Source: Pseudomonas sp. LB-090624
GTDB lineage: Bacteria > Pseudomonadota > Gammaproteobacteria > Pseudomonadales > Pseudomonadaceae
Direction: 5' to 3'
Length of the DNA: 64,000 bases
Assembly: GCF_003205205.1 (NCBI RefSeq)
Contig: NZ_QJRL01000014.1
Location: forward strand, 54,453-118,452
A program made the translations under genes and the position numbers. Of the stretch, positions 18,751-29,843 are shown piece by piece. Within the stretch, counting starts at the first letter, position 1; every line of letters starts with the position of its first letter. The notes under the pieces were generated by a model, which saw nothing but the letters and a program-made list of their open reading frames with translations, was not told the DNA's origin and searched no databases.

Positions 18751-21700
18751 CAGAGTTTCTCCACTTTGACGAGGAAGGACTTGGACTCTGGCGTCTGCGT
18801 ATTGCCGTCACCGAGGAATGGCACCAGGGTGTTGGTCAGGTAGCCATGCCGGGTGGCACCGGTGAAGCCCCAGTGCAGCGGGATGCCGATCTGGTGCACG
18901 GTTTGGTTGTTGACCTGCAGCGGCCGTATACGTTTGGTCACCACTGCCACGGCATCGATATGCCCACGCTTGCTCGACACCCGCACCCGGTCGCCAGCCT
19001 TGATGCCTTTTTCGTTGGCCAGCACCTCGCCAATCTCGACGAACTGCTCAGGCTGAGCGATGGCGTTGAGCCGACAATGCTTGCTCCAGAAGTGGAAGTG
19101 CTCGGTCAGCCGGTACGTGGTCGCCGCGTACGGGAACTCGTCGTGCTTGCCGAGGGTTTCCCACACCGAGTCGAAGATACGCCCCGCCGGATTGCTGATC
19201 ACCTTCTTGTTCTGCGGGTGCAGCGGGTTGATGCCAATCGGCGTTTCGAACGGCTCGTAGTGCTCGGGGAACGGGCCTTCGGCCATCTTGTCGATGGCGA
19301 AGAAGCGTGCCACCCCTTCGGGGTTCATGATGAACGGGTTCATCCCTGCCTCGGGTGGCGAGTCGACCTTGAAGTCGGGCACGTCGGTACCGGTCCAGGC
19401 TTTGCCGTTCCACCACACCAGGCGCTTCTTCTCCGGGTCCCATGGCTTGCCCTGCGGGTCGCTGGAGGCACGGTTGTAGAGGATGCGGCGGTTGGCCGGC
19501 CATGCCCAGGCCCAGTTCTGCACCTGATGCATGCCGTACGGGTCGCTGTTGTCGCGGCGGGCCATCTGGTTGCCCTGCTCGGTCCAGCAGCCGGCGAAGA
19601 TCCAGCACCCGGACGCGGTACTGCCATCGTCCTTCAGCTGACCGAAGCCCGATAGCTGCTGGCCGCCCTTGAGCGTGGCGCCTGTGGCGTCGGTCAGGTC
19701 GGTGACCGCCCAACCGTTCATTTCCTTGGCCAGTTCCTCCGGGGATGGCTCGTCTGGAATCTTGTAGGGCCAGCTGATGTTCATCATCGCGTCAGGGTAT
19801 GCACCGCCCTCAGCCTGGTAGCGTTGGCGCAGGCGCAGGAACAGCTCACTCATGATTTGCACATCGGTACGGGTCTCGCCCGGGCCGTCGGCACCCTTCC
19901 AATGCCACTGCAGCCAGCGGCTGCTGTTGACCAGCGAACCGTCTTCCTCGGCAAAGCAGGTGGTGGGCAGGCGAATTACTTCGGTCTGGATGTTGGCCGT
20001 GTCGACATCGTTGAACGGCCCGGCATTGCGCCAGAACTCCGAGGTTTCGGTGGCCAGCGGGTCCATCACCACCAGCCACTTGAGCTTGGCAAGCGCCGCC
20101 GTGACGCGGTTCTTGTCCGGCAGCGCAGCGATCGGATTGAAGCCTTGGCACATGTAGCCGTTGACCTTGCCCTGGCTCATCATCTCGAACATGCGCAGCA
20201 CGTCGTATGCCGGCACATCAAGCTTGGGCAGCCAGTCGTAGCCCCAGTTGTTTTCTGCCGTGGCGTTGGCGCCATACCAGGCTTTCATCAGGCTGACGTG
20301 GAACTTGCCGTAGTTCTGCCAGTACGAAAGCTGCCCCGGGCGCAGTGGCTTGGAAGCACGCTTGTCGATATAGGCGGCGTAGTCCTGCTCCGCATCGCCA
20401 GCCAGCGTCAGGTAGCCCGGCAGCGAGTTGGACAGTAGGCCGAGGTCAGTCAGGCCCTGGATGTTGGAGTGCCCACGCAAAGCGTTCACCCCGCCGCCCG
20501 GCATACCGACGTTGCCCAGCAGCAACTGGACCATGGCCGCACTGCGGATGATCTGCGCACCGATCGAGTGCTGCGTCCAACCCAGCGCGTAGAGAATCGT
20601 CATGGTCTTGCCCGGTACCGAGCAGGTGGCGATCTCTTCCCAGACCTTCATCATGGCATCCTGCGGCATGCCACAGGTCATGCTGGCCAGTTCCGGGGTG
20701 TAGCGGCTGTAGTGCTGCTTCATCAGCTGGAACACGCAGCGTGGGTGCTGCAGGGTCGGGTCGACCTTGGCAAAGCCGTCCTCACCCAGCTCGTAACCCC
20801 AGCCCGACTTGTCGGCATACACGCGCTTGGCCTCGTCGTAGCCGCTGAACAGCCCATCCTCGAAGCCATAGTTTTCTTTGACGATGAACGACACGTCTGT
20901 GTAGTTGCGCACGTATTCGTGCTGGATCTTGTCGTTGCTGATCAGGTAGTTGATAAGCCCGCCCATGAAGGCGATATCGGTGCCAGTACGAATCGGCGCG
21001 TAATAGTCCGCCACCGAAGCGGTACGGGTAAACCGCGGATCGACCACGATCAGCCGCGCCTTGTTATGCGCTTTAGCCTCGGTCACCCACTTGAAGCCGC
21101 ACGGATGCGCTTCTGCTGCGTTGCCACCCATCACCAGGACCAGATTCGCGTTGGCGATATCGGACCAGTGGTTGGTCATGGCGCCACGGCCGTACGTCGG
21201 GGCAAGACTTGCCACCGTCGGGCCGTGTCAGACACGAGCCTGGTTATCGAACCCCAGCATGCCTGTTGCGCGGACGACCTTGTGGGTCAGGTAGCCAGCC
21301 TCGCTGGAGGCGGCGGAAGCAGCGAGGAAGCCGGTAGTGAGCCAGCGGTTGACCGTTTGCCCCTGGGCATTCTTCTCAATGAAGTTGGCGTCGCGGTCCT
21401 TCTTCATCAGGTCGGCGACACGGTCGAGCGCTTCGTCCCAGCCGACCCGTACCCACTCCTTGCTGCCCGGCTTGCGTACTTCCGGGTACTGCAGGCGGCT
21501 CGGGCTGTGGATAAAGTCCAGCAGGCCGGCACCTTTCGGGCACAGGGTACCGCGGTTGACCGGGTGGTCGGCGTCCCCTTCGATATGAATGATGTTCTGT
21601 TTGACGTTTTTGCCCGCATCTCCCTGGCTGTACAGGATCAGGCCGCAGCCGACCGAGCAGTAAGGGCAGGTGTTACGGGTCTCCTTGGTATGCGCCAGCT

Positions 21701-21818
21701 TGAAGTGGCGCACCTGCTCGGCGAATGCCGGCGTTGGGGCCATGCCCAACGCCGCAAGGCTCGAGCCTCCAAGGCCGACGGCGGCGACCTTGAAGAACTG
21801 CCGACGGTTCAGGTCCAT
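18750..21818 (-). CDS. fdoG: Formate dehydrogenase alpha subunit, selenoprotein (Sec at codon 197)
   Basis: This is a 1022-residue molybdopterin subunit that oxidises formate to CO2 in the periplasm. The leader holds a Tat motif (NRRQFFK, residues 4-10) and a 4Fe-4S site (CPYCSVGC, Cys51/54/58, with Cys93). An in-frame TGA at 21228-21230 is codon 197. The context ([19 protein letters not shown]) is exactly the family's selenocysteine site, and the frame stays open to 18750. A SECIS hairpin begins at the TGA. ATG 21818 has AGGAG six bases upstream. Naive gene calling would split this into a 196-residue and an 822-residue protein. fdoH follows with a one-base overlap. Confidence 0.96.
21185..21230 (-). 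promoter_or_regulatory. Bacterial SECIS element in fdoG
   Basis: Counting from the UGA, bases 4-10 (CACGGCC) pair with 40-46 (GGCCGUG). An apical stem GG-GGCA/UGCC-CC has a bulged U at position 17 and the loop AGUCU. The bulged U17 and a loop GU at 23-24 match the features known for SelB recognition in E. coli fdhF. The pairing was read by eye. Confidence 0.85.
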
Positions 21819-22014
21819 CGTGCACTCCTGATCAGGTAGTGGACGCACGGAACATGGCCGGCGCCTCTTGGTAGTCACGGTGGCAGCCAATGGAAGGCTG
21901 CCAGTAGGTAAGACTAGTCAAGAATCGAGAAGGTGCGATGACATGGGTCAGGGGTGCGAGGGATTGATTGTGTCTGGAGGCGTTGGCGCTGCCGGGTGCC
22001 TACCTCAGGTTCTA

Positions 22015-22068
22015 TGGCGCTTGTGAGATCGAGCACCACGCGGGCGGCCCTCGATTTCATAGGCGCTG
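22015..22068. repeat. Long imperfect palindrome upstream of fdoG
   Basis: GGCGCTTGTGAGATCGAG and CTCGATTTCATAGGCGCT face each other around a GC-rich centre, forming a hairpin of about 18 bp with a few mismatches. It resembles a dispersed repeat seen near Pseudomonas genes. The interval between fdoG and ssb (21819-22185) holds this repeat and the ssb terminator; I see no credible gene in it. Confidence 0.6.
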
Positions 22069-22124
22069 GATCAGTTATGGCGAGCACCTGATGGCCCTCA
22101 CAATCTTTGGGGTTCCACCGGCCA

Positions 22125-22154
22125 TAAAAAAACCCAAGACTAGTGCCTTGGGTT
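22125..22154 (-). terminator. Rho-independent terminator of ssb
   Basis: AACCCAAG and CTTGGGTT form an 8-bp stem around an 8-base loop. On the minus strand it is followed by seven T. Confidence 0.88.
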
Positions 22155-22185
22155 TCTGATTCAGCTAGACGCCTTACCGCTCTGA

Positions 22186-22734
22186 TCAGAACGGAATATC
22201 GTCATCGAAGCTGTCGAAGTCAGCCGCCGGCTGAGGTGCTGGCTGCTGCGGCGCCGGGCGCTGCTGCTGCGACTGTTGCGGGCGCTGGGCCTGCTGGCGT
22301 GGCGGGGCCTGGTTGTACTGTTGCTGCTGGCCGCCACCATAGTTGCCGCCACCCTGGTTGTACGGGTCGCCGCCCTGCTGCTGGCCCTGCGGACGACCGC
22401 CGAGCAGCTGCATGGTGCCGTTGATGTCGACGATGATCTCGGTGGTGTAGCGCTTGATACCGTCTTTTTCCCACTCGCGGGTCTGCAGCTTGCCTTCGAT
22501 GTAGCACTGCGAGCCTTTGCGCAGGTATTCGCCGGCGATTTCGGCAACCTTGCCGAACAGCGACACGCGGTGCCACTCGGTACGCTCGACCTTCTGGCCC
22601 GACTGCTTGTCAGTCCACTGCTCACTGGTGGCCAGGCTCAGGTTGGTCACGGCGTTACCGTTGGGCAGGTAGCGGACTTCGGGATCCTGGCCACAGGTGC
22701 CGACCAGAATGACTTTGTTAACCCCACGGGCCAT
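22186..22734 (-). CDS. ssb: Single-stranded DNA-binding protein
   Basis: The 182-residue SSB has an N-terminal OB fold (about residues 1-110, starting [12 protein letters not shown], with the conserved [11 protein letters not shown] and EWHRV), a Gln/Gly/Pro-rich linker and the acidic interaction tail ending DDDIPF. It coats single-stranded DNA in replication, repair and recombination. It lies nine bases downstream of the MFS gene stop and is followed by its own terminator, so the two genes may share a transcript. uvrA is divergent on the other side of the MFS gene. Confidence 0.97.
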   Translation of the reverse strand: MARGVNKVILVGTCGQDPEVRYLPNGNAVTNLSLATSEQWTDKQSGQKVERTEWHRVSLFGKVAEIAGEYLRKGSQCYIEGKLQTREWEKDGIKRYTTEIIVDINGTMQLLGGRPQGQQQGGDPYNQGGGNYGGGQQQQYNQAPPRQQAQRPQQSQQQRPAPQQPAPQPAADFDSFDDDIPF

Positions 22735-22743
22735 AACGTTCTC

Positions 22744-24138
22744 CTAGGCTTCGCACGCCGAAGAGGCTGGATTCACCAGTCGCTCGAGGGTCGCGCGGTC
22801 CAAAATTTTCGTATCCAGTTTGATATAGATGGCGGCTTCTTCTGCTACCACCACGGCGTCGGTTACACCCGGCACGGCCATCAGGCGCTCGGTCAGGCCA
22901 GCTTCCCGGACTGCCTCTGGCGTCAGCGGCATGCGCAGGCTGGTCACATACGGTGGCTCGTTCATGCGCAAGGCAACGATCAGCCAGATGGCACACAGCA
23001 CCGCGCAACCGAGGAACACCGTGTCCAGCCCACCGTGCTGGAACAACCAGCCACCAAGAATCCCGCCCAGCGCCGCGCCAAGGAACTGGCTGGTGGAATA
23101 CACCCCCATTGCAGTGCCCTTGCCACCGGCAGGCGACACCTTGCTGACCAGCGAAGGCAGCGACGCCTCCAGCAGGTTGAATGCGGTGAAGAATACCACG
23201 GTGCCAATCACCAGTCCGCGCAAACCGTCAGCCCACTCCCAGAAGTATACCTCTGTCAGCAGCAGGACACTGACCGCACCCGCCAACACACGTTTCATCT
23301 TGCGCTTTTTTTCGCCGTAGATGATGAACGGGACCATTGCAAAAAATGAGATGAACAGCGCGGTCAGGTATACCCACCAGTGCTCCTCCTTGGGCAGCCC
23401 GCCGCGCTCGACGAAGGCCAGCGGCAGCGCGACAAAGCTGGCCATGAGGATGGCATGCAGGATGAAGATGCCCACGTCCAGGCGCAGAAGGTCCGGATGG
23501 CGCAGGGTCGGGCCGATGGCCTGGCGTGCCACACCCGACTCGCGGTGCTGCAAAATGCTGTGCGTGTTGGGCACGACAAAAGCGACCAGCAGGATGCCGA
23601 CCAGAGCAAGCCCGGCAGTGGCCAGGAACAATCCTGACAAACCAAAGGCACTTGTCAGCAATGGCCCAACGACCATGGCCACAGCGAACGACAAACCGAT
23701 GCTCATGCCGATCATGGCCATGGCCTTGGTCCGGTGCTGCTCACGGGTGAGGTCGGACAGCAGGGCCATGACCGCGGCAGAAATCGCCCCGGCGCCCTGC
23801 AGGATACGCCCGGCGATCACGCCCCAGATGGAGTCGGCCTGGGCCGCCAGCACACTGCCCAGGGCAAAGATCACCAGCCCCAGGTAAATGACCGGGCGGC
23901 GGCCGATGCGGTCGGAAATCATCCCGAACGGTATCTGCAATACCGCCTGGGTCAGGCCATAGGCACCAATCGCCAGGCCAATCAGCGCAGGCGTGGCACC
24001 GGCCAGGTCCATGCCGTAGGTGGCCAGTACCGGCAAGACCATGAACATGCCCAGCATACGAAAGGCAAAGACCAGGGCCAGGCCGCCAGCAGCGCGGGTT
24101 TCGCCGCTGCTCATGCGCTCGTTGTGGGTGTCGTGCAT
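22744..24138 (-). CDS. MFS transporter, YajR type with C-terminal ferredoxin-like domain
   Basis: This 464-residue protein has twelve predicted membrane helices and the MFS motif A in loop 2-3 ([14 protein letters not shown]). After the last helix there is an extra cytoplasmic domain of about 70 residues (starting [11 protein letters not shown], with [11 protein letters not shown] and AAIYIKLD), whose beta-alpha-beta pattern matches the YAM domain of E. coli YajR. The substrate is unknown; drug-efflux-like activity is only inferred from the family. An ATG at 24138 is used; an internal ATG nine codons later (24114) is possible. The ssb gene follows closely. Confidence 0.88.
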   Translation of the reverse strand: MHDTHNERMSSGETRAAGGLALVFAFRMLGMFMVLPVLATYGMDLAGATPALIGLAIGAYGLTQAVLQIPFGMISDRIGRRPVIYLGLVIFALGSVLAAQADSIWGVIAGRILQGAGAISAAVMALLSDLTREQHRTKAMAMIGMSIGLSFAVAMVVGPLLTSAFGLSGLFLATAGLALVGILLVAFVVPNTHSILQHRESGVARQAIGPTLRHPDLLRLDVGIFILHAILMASFVALPLAFVERGGLPKEEHWWVYLTALFISFFAMVPFIIYGEKKRKMKRVLAGAVSVLLLTEVYFWEWADGLRGLVIGTVVFFTAFNLLEASLPSLVSKVSPAGGKGTAMGVYSTSQFLGAALGGILGGWLFQHGGLDTVFLGCAVLCAIWLIVALRMNEPPYVTSLRMPLTPEAVREAGLTERLMAVPGVTDAVVVAEEAAIYIKLDTKILDRATLERLVNPASSACEA

Positions 24139-24206
24139 GGAGTAACCTCGTGTGAACCGGCGGCGATTCTATCAGTCCGACAGCTTGACGGCATCTACGC
24201 GACGCT

Positions 24207-24236
24207 TTGCCGCGTACTGGCAGGGCGCCGTATACT
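24207..24236 (+). promoter_or_regulatory. Possible sigma70 promoter of uvrA
   Basis: TTGCCG and TATACT are separated by 18 bases. The expected transcript start is about 25 bases before the uvrA GTG. No LexA box is visible in the 129-base interval. Confidence 0.45.
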
Positions 24237-24267
24237 TCCTTGTTTATGCCCGCCAAGCGAGGCCGTA

Positions 24268-27102
24268 GTGGACAAGATCCTGATTCGTGGGGCACGCACC
24301 CACAACCTGAAGAACATCGACCTGACTCTGCCCCGGGACAAGCTGATCGTGATCACCGGCCTGTCCGGTTCCGGCAAATCGTCCCTGGCGTTCGACACCC
24401 TGTACGCCGAAGGCCAGCGCCGCTACGTAGAATCGCTGTCGGCCTATGCCCGGCAGTTCCTGTCGATGATGGAAAAGCCCGACGTCGACACTATCGAAGG
24501 CCTCTCGCCGGCCATCTCCATCGAACAGAAGTCGACCTCGCACAACCCGCGCTCCACGGTCGGCACCATCACCGAAATCTACGACTACCTGCGCCTGCTG
24601 TACGCCCGGGTAGGCACCCCACGCTGCCCGGACCACGATATCCCACTCGAAGCGCAAACGATCAGCCAGATGGTCGACCTGGTGCTGGAGCGCCCGGAAG
24701 GCAGCAAACTGATGCTGTTGGCACCGGTGGTGCGTGAGCGCAAGGGTGAGCACCTGGCGGTGTTCGACGAGCTGCGCGCCCAGGGCTTCGTGCGCGCTCG
24801 GGTCAACGGCAAGCTCTACGAGCTTGATGAACTGCCCAAGCTGGACAAGCAGAAAAAGCACAGCATCGATGTGGTGGTGGACCGCTTCAAGGTCCGCGCT
24901 GACCTGCAGCAGCGCCTGGCCGAGTCGTTCGAGACCGCGCTGAAGCTGGCGGACGGTATCGCCTTGGTGGCGCCGATGGACGATGAAGAAGGCGAAGAAA
25001 CGATCTTCTCCGCGCGCTTCGCCTGCCCGGTGTGCGGCCATGCAATCAGCGAGCTTGAGCCAAAGCTGTTTTCCTTCAACAACCCGGCTGGCGCATGCCC
25101 GACCTGCGATGGCCTGGGAGTGAAGCAGTTCTTCGACACCAAGCGCCTGGTCAACACCGAACTCACCGTGGCCGAAGGTGCGATCCGCGGCTGGGACCGC
25201 CGCAACGTGTATTACTTCCAGATGCTCGGCTCGCTGGCTGCGCATTATGGCTTCAGCCTGGATGAGCCGTTCGGCGAGCTGTCGGCCGAGCACCAGAAGG
25301 TGATCCTGCAGGGCAGTGGCAAGCAGAGTGTCGATTTCAAATACCTCAACGACCGTGGCGATATCGTCAAGCGATCGCACCCGTTCGAAGGCATCGTGCC
25401 AAACCTGGAGCGCCGCTACCGCGAGACCGAATCGGCTACCGTGCGTGAGGAGCTGGCCAAGTTCCTTGGCACGCAACCCTGCCCGGATTGCCGTGGTACC
25501 CGTCTGCGCCGTGAAGCACGTCACGTCTGGGTAGGAGAAAAGACCCTTCCTGCCGTGACCAACCTGCCGATCGGTGAAGCCAGCAACTATTTCGGTGAAC
25601 TGACCCTGACCGGGCGCCGTGGCGAGATCGCGGCGAAGATCCTGAAGGAAATCTGCGAGCGCCTGCAATTCCTGGTCAACGTCGGCCTCGACTACCTGAC
25701 CCTGGATCGCAGTGCCGATACCTTGTCGGGTGGTGAAGCCCAGCGTATCCGCCTGGCCAGCCAGATAGGCGCGGGCCTGGTGGGCGTGATGTACATCCTC
25801 GATGAACCGTCCATCGGTCTTCATCAGCGCGACAACGACCGCCTGCTGGCCACCCTCAATCACCTGCGCGATCTGGGTAACACGGTGATCGTGGTGGAGC
25901 ACGACGAAGATGCCATCCGGCTGGCTGACTACGTGGTGGATATCGGCCCTGGCGCCGGTGTGCATGGCGGGCAGATCGTTGCCGAGGGCTCGCCCCAGGA
26001 GGTTATGGACCACCCGGACTCGCTGACTGGCAAGTACTTGTCCGGGCGCAAGAAGATCGTCGTGCCGGCCAAGCGCACGCCGCGCAACAAGAAGCTGCAG
26101 CTCAAGCTCAAAGGCGCACGTGGCAACAACTTGCAGAACGTCGACCTGGAAGTGCCGATCGGCTTGTTGACCTGCGTAACCGGCGTGTCCGGCTCAGGCA
26201 AGTCGACCCTGATCAACAACACGCTGTTCCCGTTGGCGGCAACTGCCCTCAATGGCGCAAGCAGCCTGGAAGCAGCGCCGCATGCCAGCATGGACGGCCT
26301 GCAACACCTGGACAAGGTGGTGGACATCGACCAGAGCCCGATCGGTCGCACGCCGCGCTCTAACCCGGCGACCTACACCGGTATCTTCACCCCGATCCGT
26401 GAGCTGTTCTCCGGGGTACCAGAGTCGCGCTCGCGCGGTTATGGCCCGGGGCGCTTCTCGTTCAACGTCAAGGGTGGCCGCTGCGAAGCCTGCCAAGGCG
26501 ATGGCCTGATCAAGGTGGAAATGCATTTCCTGCCGGACATCTACGTACCGTGTGACGTATGCAAGAGCAAGCGCTACAACCGCGAGACCCTCGAGATCAA
26601 ATACAAGGGCAAGAACATCCACGAAGTGCTGGAAATGACTATCGAGGATGCACGCGAGTTCTTCGATGCGGTGCCGGCGCTGGCGCGCAAGCTGCAAACA
26701 TTGATGGATGTTGGTCTCTCGTACATCAAGCTGGGGCAGTCGGCAACGACGCTCTCCGGCGGCGAAGCGCAACGCGTCAAACTTTCACGCGAATTGTCCA
26801 AGCGCGACACCGGCAAGACCCTGTACATTCTTGATGAGCCGACTACGGGCCTGCACTTTGCCGATATCCAGCAACTGCTGGACGTGCTGCATCGCCTGCG
26901 CGACCACGGCAATACCGTGGTGGTGATCGAGCACAACCTGGATGTGATCAAGACTGCCGACTGGCTGGTGGACCTTGGACCGGAAGGCGGCTCCAAGGGT
27001 GGGCAGATCATTGCCTGCGGTACGCCGGAAGAACTGAGTGAGATGAAACAGTCCTACACCGGTCATTACCTGAAACCGCTGCTGGAGCGGGATCGCGCCT
27101 GA
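24268..27102 (+). CDS. uvrA: UvrABC excision nuclease subunit A
   Basis: This 944-residue ATPase recognises bulky DNA lesions and loads UvrB. Two ABC modules are visible: [12 protein letters not shown] near residue 32 and [13 protein letters not shown] near residue 640, with signatures [12 protein letters not shown] and [12 protein letters not shown]. Zinc motifs CPVCG...CPTC and CEAC...CDVC are present. The start is GTG 24268 ([16 protein letters not shown]), which gives the standard length; the long open frame upstream to 23734 is only the shadow of the MFS gene. It ends before a strong terminator shared with the convergent ferritin gene. Confidence 0.97.
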   Translation: MDKILIRGARTHNLKNIDLTLPRDKLIVITGLSGSGKSSLAFDTLYAEGQRRYVESLSAYARQFLSMMEKPDVDTIEGLSPAISIEQKSTSHNPRSTVGTITEIYDYLRLLYARVGTPRCPDHDIPLEAQTISQMVDLVLERPEGSKLMLLAPVVRERKGEHLAVFDELRAQGFVRARVNGKLYELDELPKLDKQKKHSIDVVVDRFKVRADLQQRLAESFETALKLADGIALVAPMDDEEGEETIFSARFACPVCGHAISELEPKLFSFNNPAGACPTCDGLGVKQFFDTKRLVNTELTVAEGAIRGWDRRNVYYFQMLGSLAAHYGFSLDEPFGELSAEHQKVILQGSGKQSVDFKYLNDRGDIVKRSHPFEGIVPNLERRYRETESATVREELAKFLGTQPCPDCRGTRLRREARHVWVGEKTLPAVTNLPIGEASNYFGELTLTGRRGEIAAKILKEICERLQFLVNVGLDYLTLDRSADTLSGGEAQRIRLASQIGAGLVGVMYILDEPSIGLHQRDNDRLLATLNHLRDLGNTVIVVEHDEDAIRLADYVVDIGPGAGVHGGQIVAEGSPQEVMDHPDSLTGKYLSGRKKIVVPAKRTPRNKKLQLKLKGARGNNLQNVDLEVPIGLLTCVTGVSGSGKSTLINNTLFPLAATALNGASSLEAAPHASMDGLQHLDKVVDIDQSPIGRTPRSNPATYTGIFTPIRELFSGVPESRSRGYGPGRFSFNVKGGRCEACQGDGLIKVEMHFLPDIYVPCDVCKSKRYNRETLEIKYKGKNIHEVLEMTIEDAREFFDAVPALARKLQTLMDVGLSYIKLGQSATTLSGGEAQRVKLSRELSKRDTGKTLYILDEPTTGLHFADIQQLLDVLHRLRDHGNTVVVIEHNLDVIKTADWLVDLGPEGGSKGGQIIACGTPEELSEMKQSYTGHYLKPLLERDRA

Positions 27103-27118
27103 CGGCTGCGGCCACCAT

Positions 27119-27156
27119 GAAAAAGCCCCTGGCACCGAGGGTGCCAGGGGCTTTTT
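27119..27156. terminator. Bidirectional terminator between uvrA and ftnA
   Basis: AAAAAGCCCCTGGCACC and GGTGCCAGGGGCTTTTT form a perfect stem of about 17 bp with a GAG loop, with A and T tracts on both sides serving both strands. Confidence 0.93.
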
Positions 27157-27174
27157 CATGGGCTTGTGGATAAC

Positions 27175-27639
27175 TTACATTTGCGATTGCAGGTAGTTTT
27201 CCAGGCCAATGGCCTTGATCAGGCCCTGCTGCTTCTCCAGCCAGTAGGTGTGATCTTCTTCGGTATCGGCCAGCTGCGCACGCAGGATGTCACGGCTGAC
27301 GTAATCCTTGTGCAGCTCACACAGCTCGATGCCCTTGCACAATGCGCCGCGCACTTTGTACTCAAGCTTTAGGTCTGCCTCGATCATTTCCGGCACGGTG
27401 CTGCCGACCTCCAGGTCGTCCGCACGCATGTCTGGGGTACCCTCAAGCATGAGGATGCGACGCATCAGGGCATCAGCGTGCTGCGTCTCCTCCTCCATCT
27501 CGTGGTTGATGCGCTCATAGAGCTTGGACAGGCCCCAGTCTTCGTACATGCGCGAATGAATGAAGTACTGGTCGCGTGCCGCCAGTTCGCCCTTCAGCAG
27601 CGTGACGAGGTAGTTGATTACGTCCGGGTGGCCTTGCAT
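27175..27639 (-). CDS. ftnA: Ferritin-like iron storage protein (FtnA/BfrA type)
   Basis: The 154-residue four-helix protein of the bacterioferritin family has the diiron ligands Glu18, Glu51, His54, Glu127 and His130 in place. The heme-ligating Met52 of true bacterioferritins is Thr here (EETQHA), which points to a non-heme ferritin like P. aeruginosa FtnA, formerly called BfrA. ATG 27639 ([11 protein letters not shown]) gives the normal length. It lies next to katA in the same direction with a terminator between, as in P. aeruginosa. It stores iron and, beside catalase, limits Fenton chemistry. It may be annotated bfr elsewhere. Confidence 0.88.
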   Translation of the reverse strand: MQGHPDVINYLVTLLKGELAARDQYFIHSRMYEDWGLSKLYERINHEMEEETQHADALMRRILMLEGTPDMRADDLEVGSTVPEMIEADLKLEYKVRGALCKGIELCELHKDYVSRDILRAQLADTEEDHTYWLEKQQGLIKAIGLENYLQSQM

Positions 27640-27760
27640 CGCCCTGCTTCTCCATGTGAAAACATCTATGCCACATAGTGTGAACCAGCTTTTGCCTACG
27701 GTCACTGAAAAACGCGCAATCAGAGGTAAAAAAACGGTTAAACAGTAGTGATATTCATTG

Positions 27761-27785
27761 AAAAACCGCCCAAATGAGGGCGGTT
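27761..27785 (-). terminator. Terminator of katA
   Basis: ACCGCCC and GGGCGGT form a 7-bp stem with a 6-base loop; on the minus strand it is followed by TTTTT. Confidence 0.85.
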
Positions 27786-27802
27786 CTACTTCTCACTTCG
27801 AC

Positions 27803-29242
27803 TTAGCGAAGATTGATACCCAATGCCTTTGCAATCCCTTCGCCGTAGCTTGGGTCGGCCTTGAAGAAGTACTGCAACTGGCGCTGGACGACATCCTCGC
27901 TGACACCGACCATGCTACCGGCGATATTGCTGATCAGCAGGGCCTTCTGCTCGTCATTCATCAGGCGGAACAGCGCGCCGGCGTGGCTGTAGTAGTCGGT
28001 ATCCTCGCGGTGGTCATGACGGTCTGCCGCACCGTTGAGCGCCAGTGCCGGCTCGGCGTGCCGCGGTGACTGCTTCGGCGCATCGGCGTAGCTGTTAGGC
28101 TCGTAGTTCGGCGCGCTGCCGTAACTGCCGGTGGCCATGGAGCCGTCGCGTTGATAGCTGTTGACTGGGCAGCGCGGCGCATTCACCGGCAGCTGTTGAT
28201 GATTGGTACCCACACGGTAGCGGTGGGCATCGGCATAGGCGAATACACGCCCCTGCAGCATCCGGTCTGGCGAGAGTCCCACCCCTGGCACCATATTGCT
28301 CGGCCCAAACGCTGCCTGCTCGACTTCGGCGAAGTAGTTGAGCGGGTTGCGGTTGAGTTCCAGCACACCCACTTCAATCAGCGGATAGTCCTTCTGCGAC
28401 CAGGTCTTGGTGACATCGAAGGGGTTCTCGGTGCGGTTGGCAGCCTCGGCCTCGCTCATGACCTGGATGCAAACGGTCCAGCGCGGGAAGTCGCCACGCT
28501 CGATGGCCTCGAACAGGTCGCGCTGGGCGTAGTCCGGGTCGGTACCTGCCAGGCGTGCGGCATCTGCCGGAGCAAGATTCTTGATGCCTTGCTGGGTCTT
28601 GAAGTGCCATTTCACCCAGGTCCGCTCGCCTTTGGCATTAATCAGGCTGTAGGTGTGACTACCGAAGCCGTGCATGTGGCGATAACCGTCCGGGATGCCG
28701 CGGTCAGAGAAGAGGATGGTTACCTGATGCAGCGCCTCGGGCGAATGCGACCAGAACTCCCACATCATCTGGGCGTTCTTCAGGTTGGACTGCGGATGAC
28801 GCTTCTGGGTGTGGATAAAGTCGGGGAACTTCAACGGGTCGCGAATGAAGAACACCGGCGTGTTGTTGCCGACGATGTCCCAGTTGCCTTCCTCGGTATA
28901 GAACTTAACAGCAAAGCCACGCGGGTCACGCTCGGTATCAGCAGAACCACGTTCACCACCGACCGTGGAGAACCGCAGGAAAGTCTCGGTTTGCTTGCCA
29001 ACTCGCTCGAACAACTTGGCGCTGGTGTAGGCAGTAACGTCGCGGGTAACGGTAAATGAGCCATAGGCCCCTGAACCTTTGGCGTGAACGCGGCGTTCAG
29101 GAATGTTCTCACGGTTGAAATGAGCGAGCTTCTCGATCAGGTGAAAATCGTCGAGCAGCAGCGGGCCTCGTGGGCCGGCGGAGCGGGAATTCTGGTTGTC
29201 GGCTACAGGGGCACCGCTAGCGGTGGTGAGAATCTTGCTCAT
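27803..29242 (-). CDS. katA: Catalase KatA (clade 3, small subunit)
   Basis: The 479-residue heme catalase has its catalytic His53 in [12 protein letters not shown], distal Asn126 in GNNTPVFF, and the proximal Tyr region [12 protein letters not shown]. The size fits the small-subunit, NADPH-binding clade 3. There is no signal peptide. AGGAG lies close upstream of ATG 29242. The 5' interval to rplQ contains an AT-rich stretch (about 29320-29360) that probably holds the promoter, but I could not recognise a convincing OxyR site. The adjacent ferritin gene suggests joint handling of iron and peroxide. Confidence 0.96.
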   Translation of the reverse strand: MSKILTTASGAPVADNQNSRSAGPRGPLLLDDFHLIEKLAHFNRENIPERRVHAKGSGAYGSFTVTRDVTAYTSAKLFERVGKQTETFLRFSTVGGERGSADTERDPRGFAVKFYTEEGNWDIVGNNTPVFFIRDPLKFPDFIHTQKRHPQSNLKNAQMMWEFWSHSPEALHQVTILFSDRGIPDGYRHMHGFGSHTYSLINAKGERTWVKWHFKTQQGIKNLAPADAARLAGTDPDYAQRDLFEAIERGDFPRWTVCIQVMSEAEAANRTENPFDVTKTWSQKDYPLIEVGVLELNRNPLNYFAEVEQAAFGPSNMVPGVGLSPDRMLQGRVFAYADAHRYRVGTNHQQLPVNAPRCPVNSYQRDGSMATGSYGSAPNYEPNSYADAPKQSPRHAEPALALNGAADRHDHREDTDYYSHAGALFRLMNDEQKALLISNIAGSMVGVSEDVVQRQLQYFFKADPSYGEGIAKALGINLR

Positions 29243-29365
29243 GGGCTCTCCTTATCGGTCTTGAAACGCCGGCTAAACGGCTATGGAGAGAGTATCGATG
29301 AGCAAGACTGCAGGGACAAATTCATTACATGACTTGTATCAATAGAAATAAACAATATCTGCAGA

Positions 29366-29393
29366 CACAAAAAACCGGGCACTAGGCCCGGTT
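29366..29393 (-). terminator. Terminator at the end of the alpha operon (rplQ)
   Basis: AACCGGGC and GCCCGGTT form an 8-bp stem with a 5-base loop, followed on the minus strand by TTTTTTGTG. Confidence 0.9.
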
Positions 29394-29414
29394 CTTTGTA
29401 GCAGACAGAACGTC

Positions 29415-29801
29415 TTACTCAGCAGCTTCTACAGCACCGCCGACCGGACGATCAACCAGCTCGACGTACGCCATAGGCGCGTTGTCGCCAGCGCGGAAAC
29501 CGCACTTCAGGATGCGCAGGTAGCCGCCCTGACGGGTGGCGTAACGCTTGCCCAGGTCGTTGAACAGTTTGCCAACAGCGGACTTCGAACGGGTACGATC
29601 GAAGGCCAGACGACGGTTAGCAACGCTGTCTTCCTTGGCCAGGGTGATCAGCGGCTCGGCAACGCGGCGCAGTTCCTTGGCTTTCGGCAGGGTGGTTTTG
29701 ATCAGCTCGTGCTCGATCAGCGACACTGCCATGTTCTGGAACATAGCCTTGCGGTGAGAGCTGGTACGGCTCAGGTGACGTCCACTTTTACGATGACGCA
29801 T
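29415..29801 (-). CDS. rplQ: 50S ribosomal protein L17
   Basis: This 128-residue protein has the conserved start [20 protein letters not shown] and [18 protein letters not shown]. It is the last gene of the alpha operon (rpsM-rpsK-rpsD-rpoA-rplQ) and is followed by a strong terminator. L17 sits near the exit-tunnel side of the large subunit. Its short acidic C-terminus after residue 118 is usual in pseudomonads. Confidence 0.97.
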   Translation of the reverse strand: MRHRKSGRHLSRTSSHRKAMFQNMAVSLIEHELIKTTLPKAKELRRVAEPLITLAKEDSVANRRLAFDRTRSKSAVGKLFNDLGKRYATRQGGYLRILKCGFRAGDNAPMAYVELVDRPVGGAVEAAE

Positions 29802-29843
29802 GATTCATTCCTTACCAAACACTACGTTCGGTGATTACGACGA

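Noticed and set aside
18750..21890. Reading fdoG as two separate genes split at the TGA at 21228
   Set aside because: Frame, sequence context and a SECIS hairpin show that the TGA encodes selenocysteine.
21968..22159. Small plus-strand frame of 63 codons between fdoG and ssb
   Set aside because: It lies on a dispersed palindrome and the ssb terminator, starts without a ribosome site and matches nothing.
23734..24267. N-terminal extension of uvrA
   Set aside because: The extension is antisense to the MFS gene; GTG 24268 gives the standard 944-residue UvrA.
24139..24267. LexA (SOS) box before uvrA
   Set aside because: Only CTAT...ACAG with the wrong spacing is present; no CTGT-N8-ACAG site was found.
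29243..29365. OxyR site upstream of katA
   Set aside because: The region is AT-rich but does not fit the spaced ATAG/CTAT pattern well enough to report.
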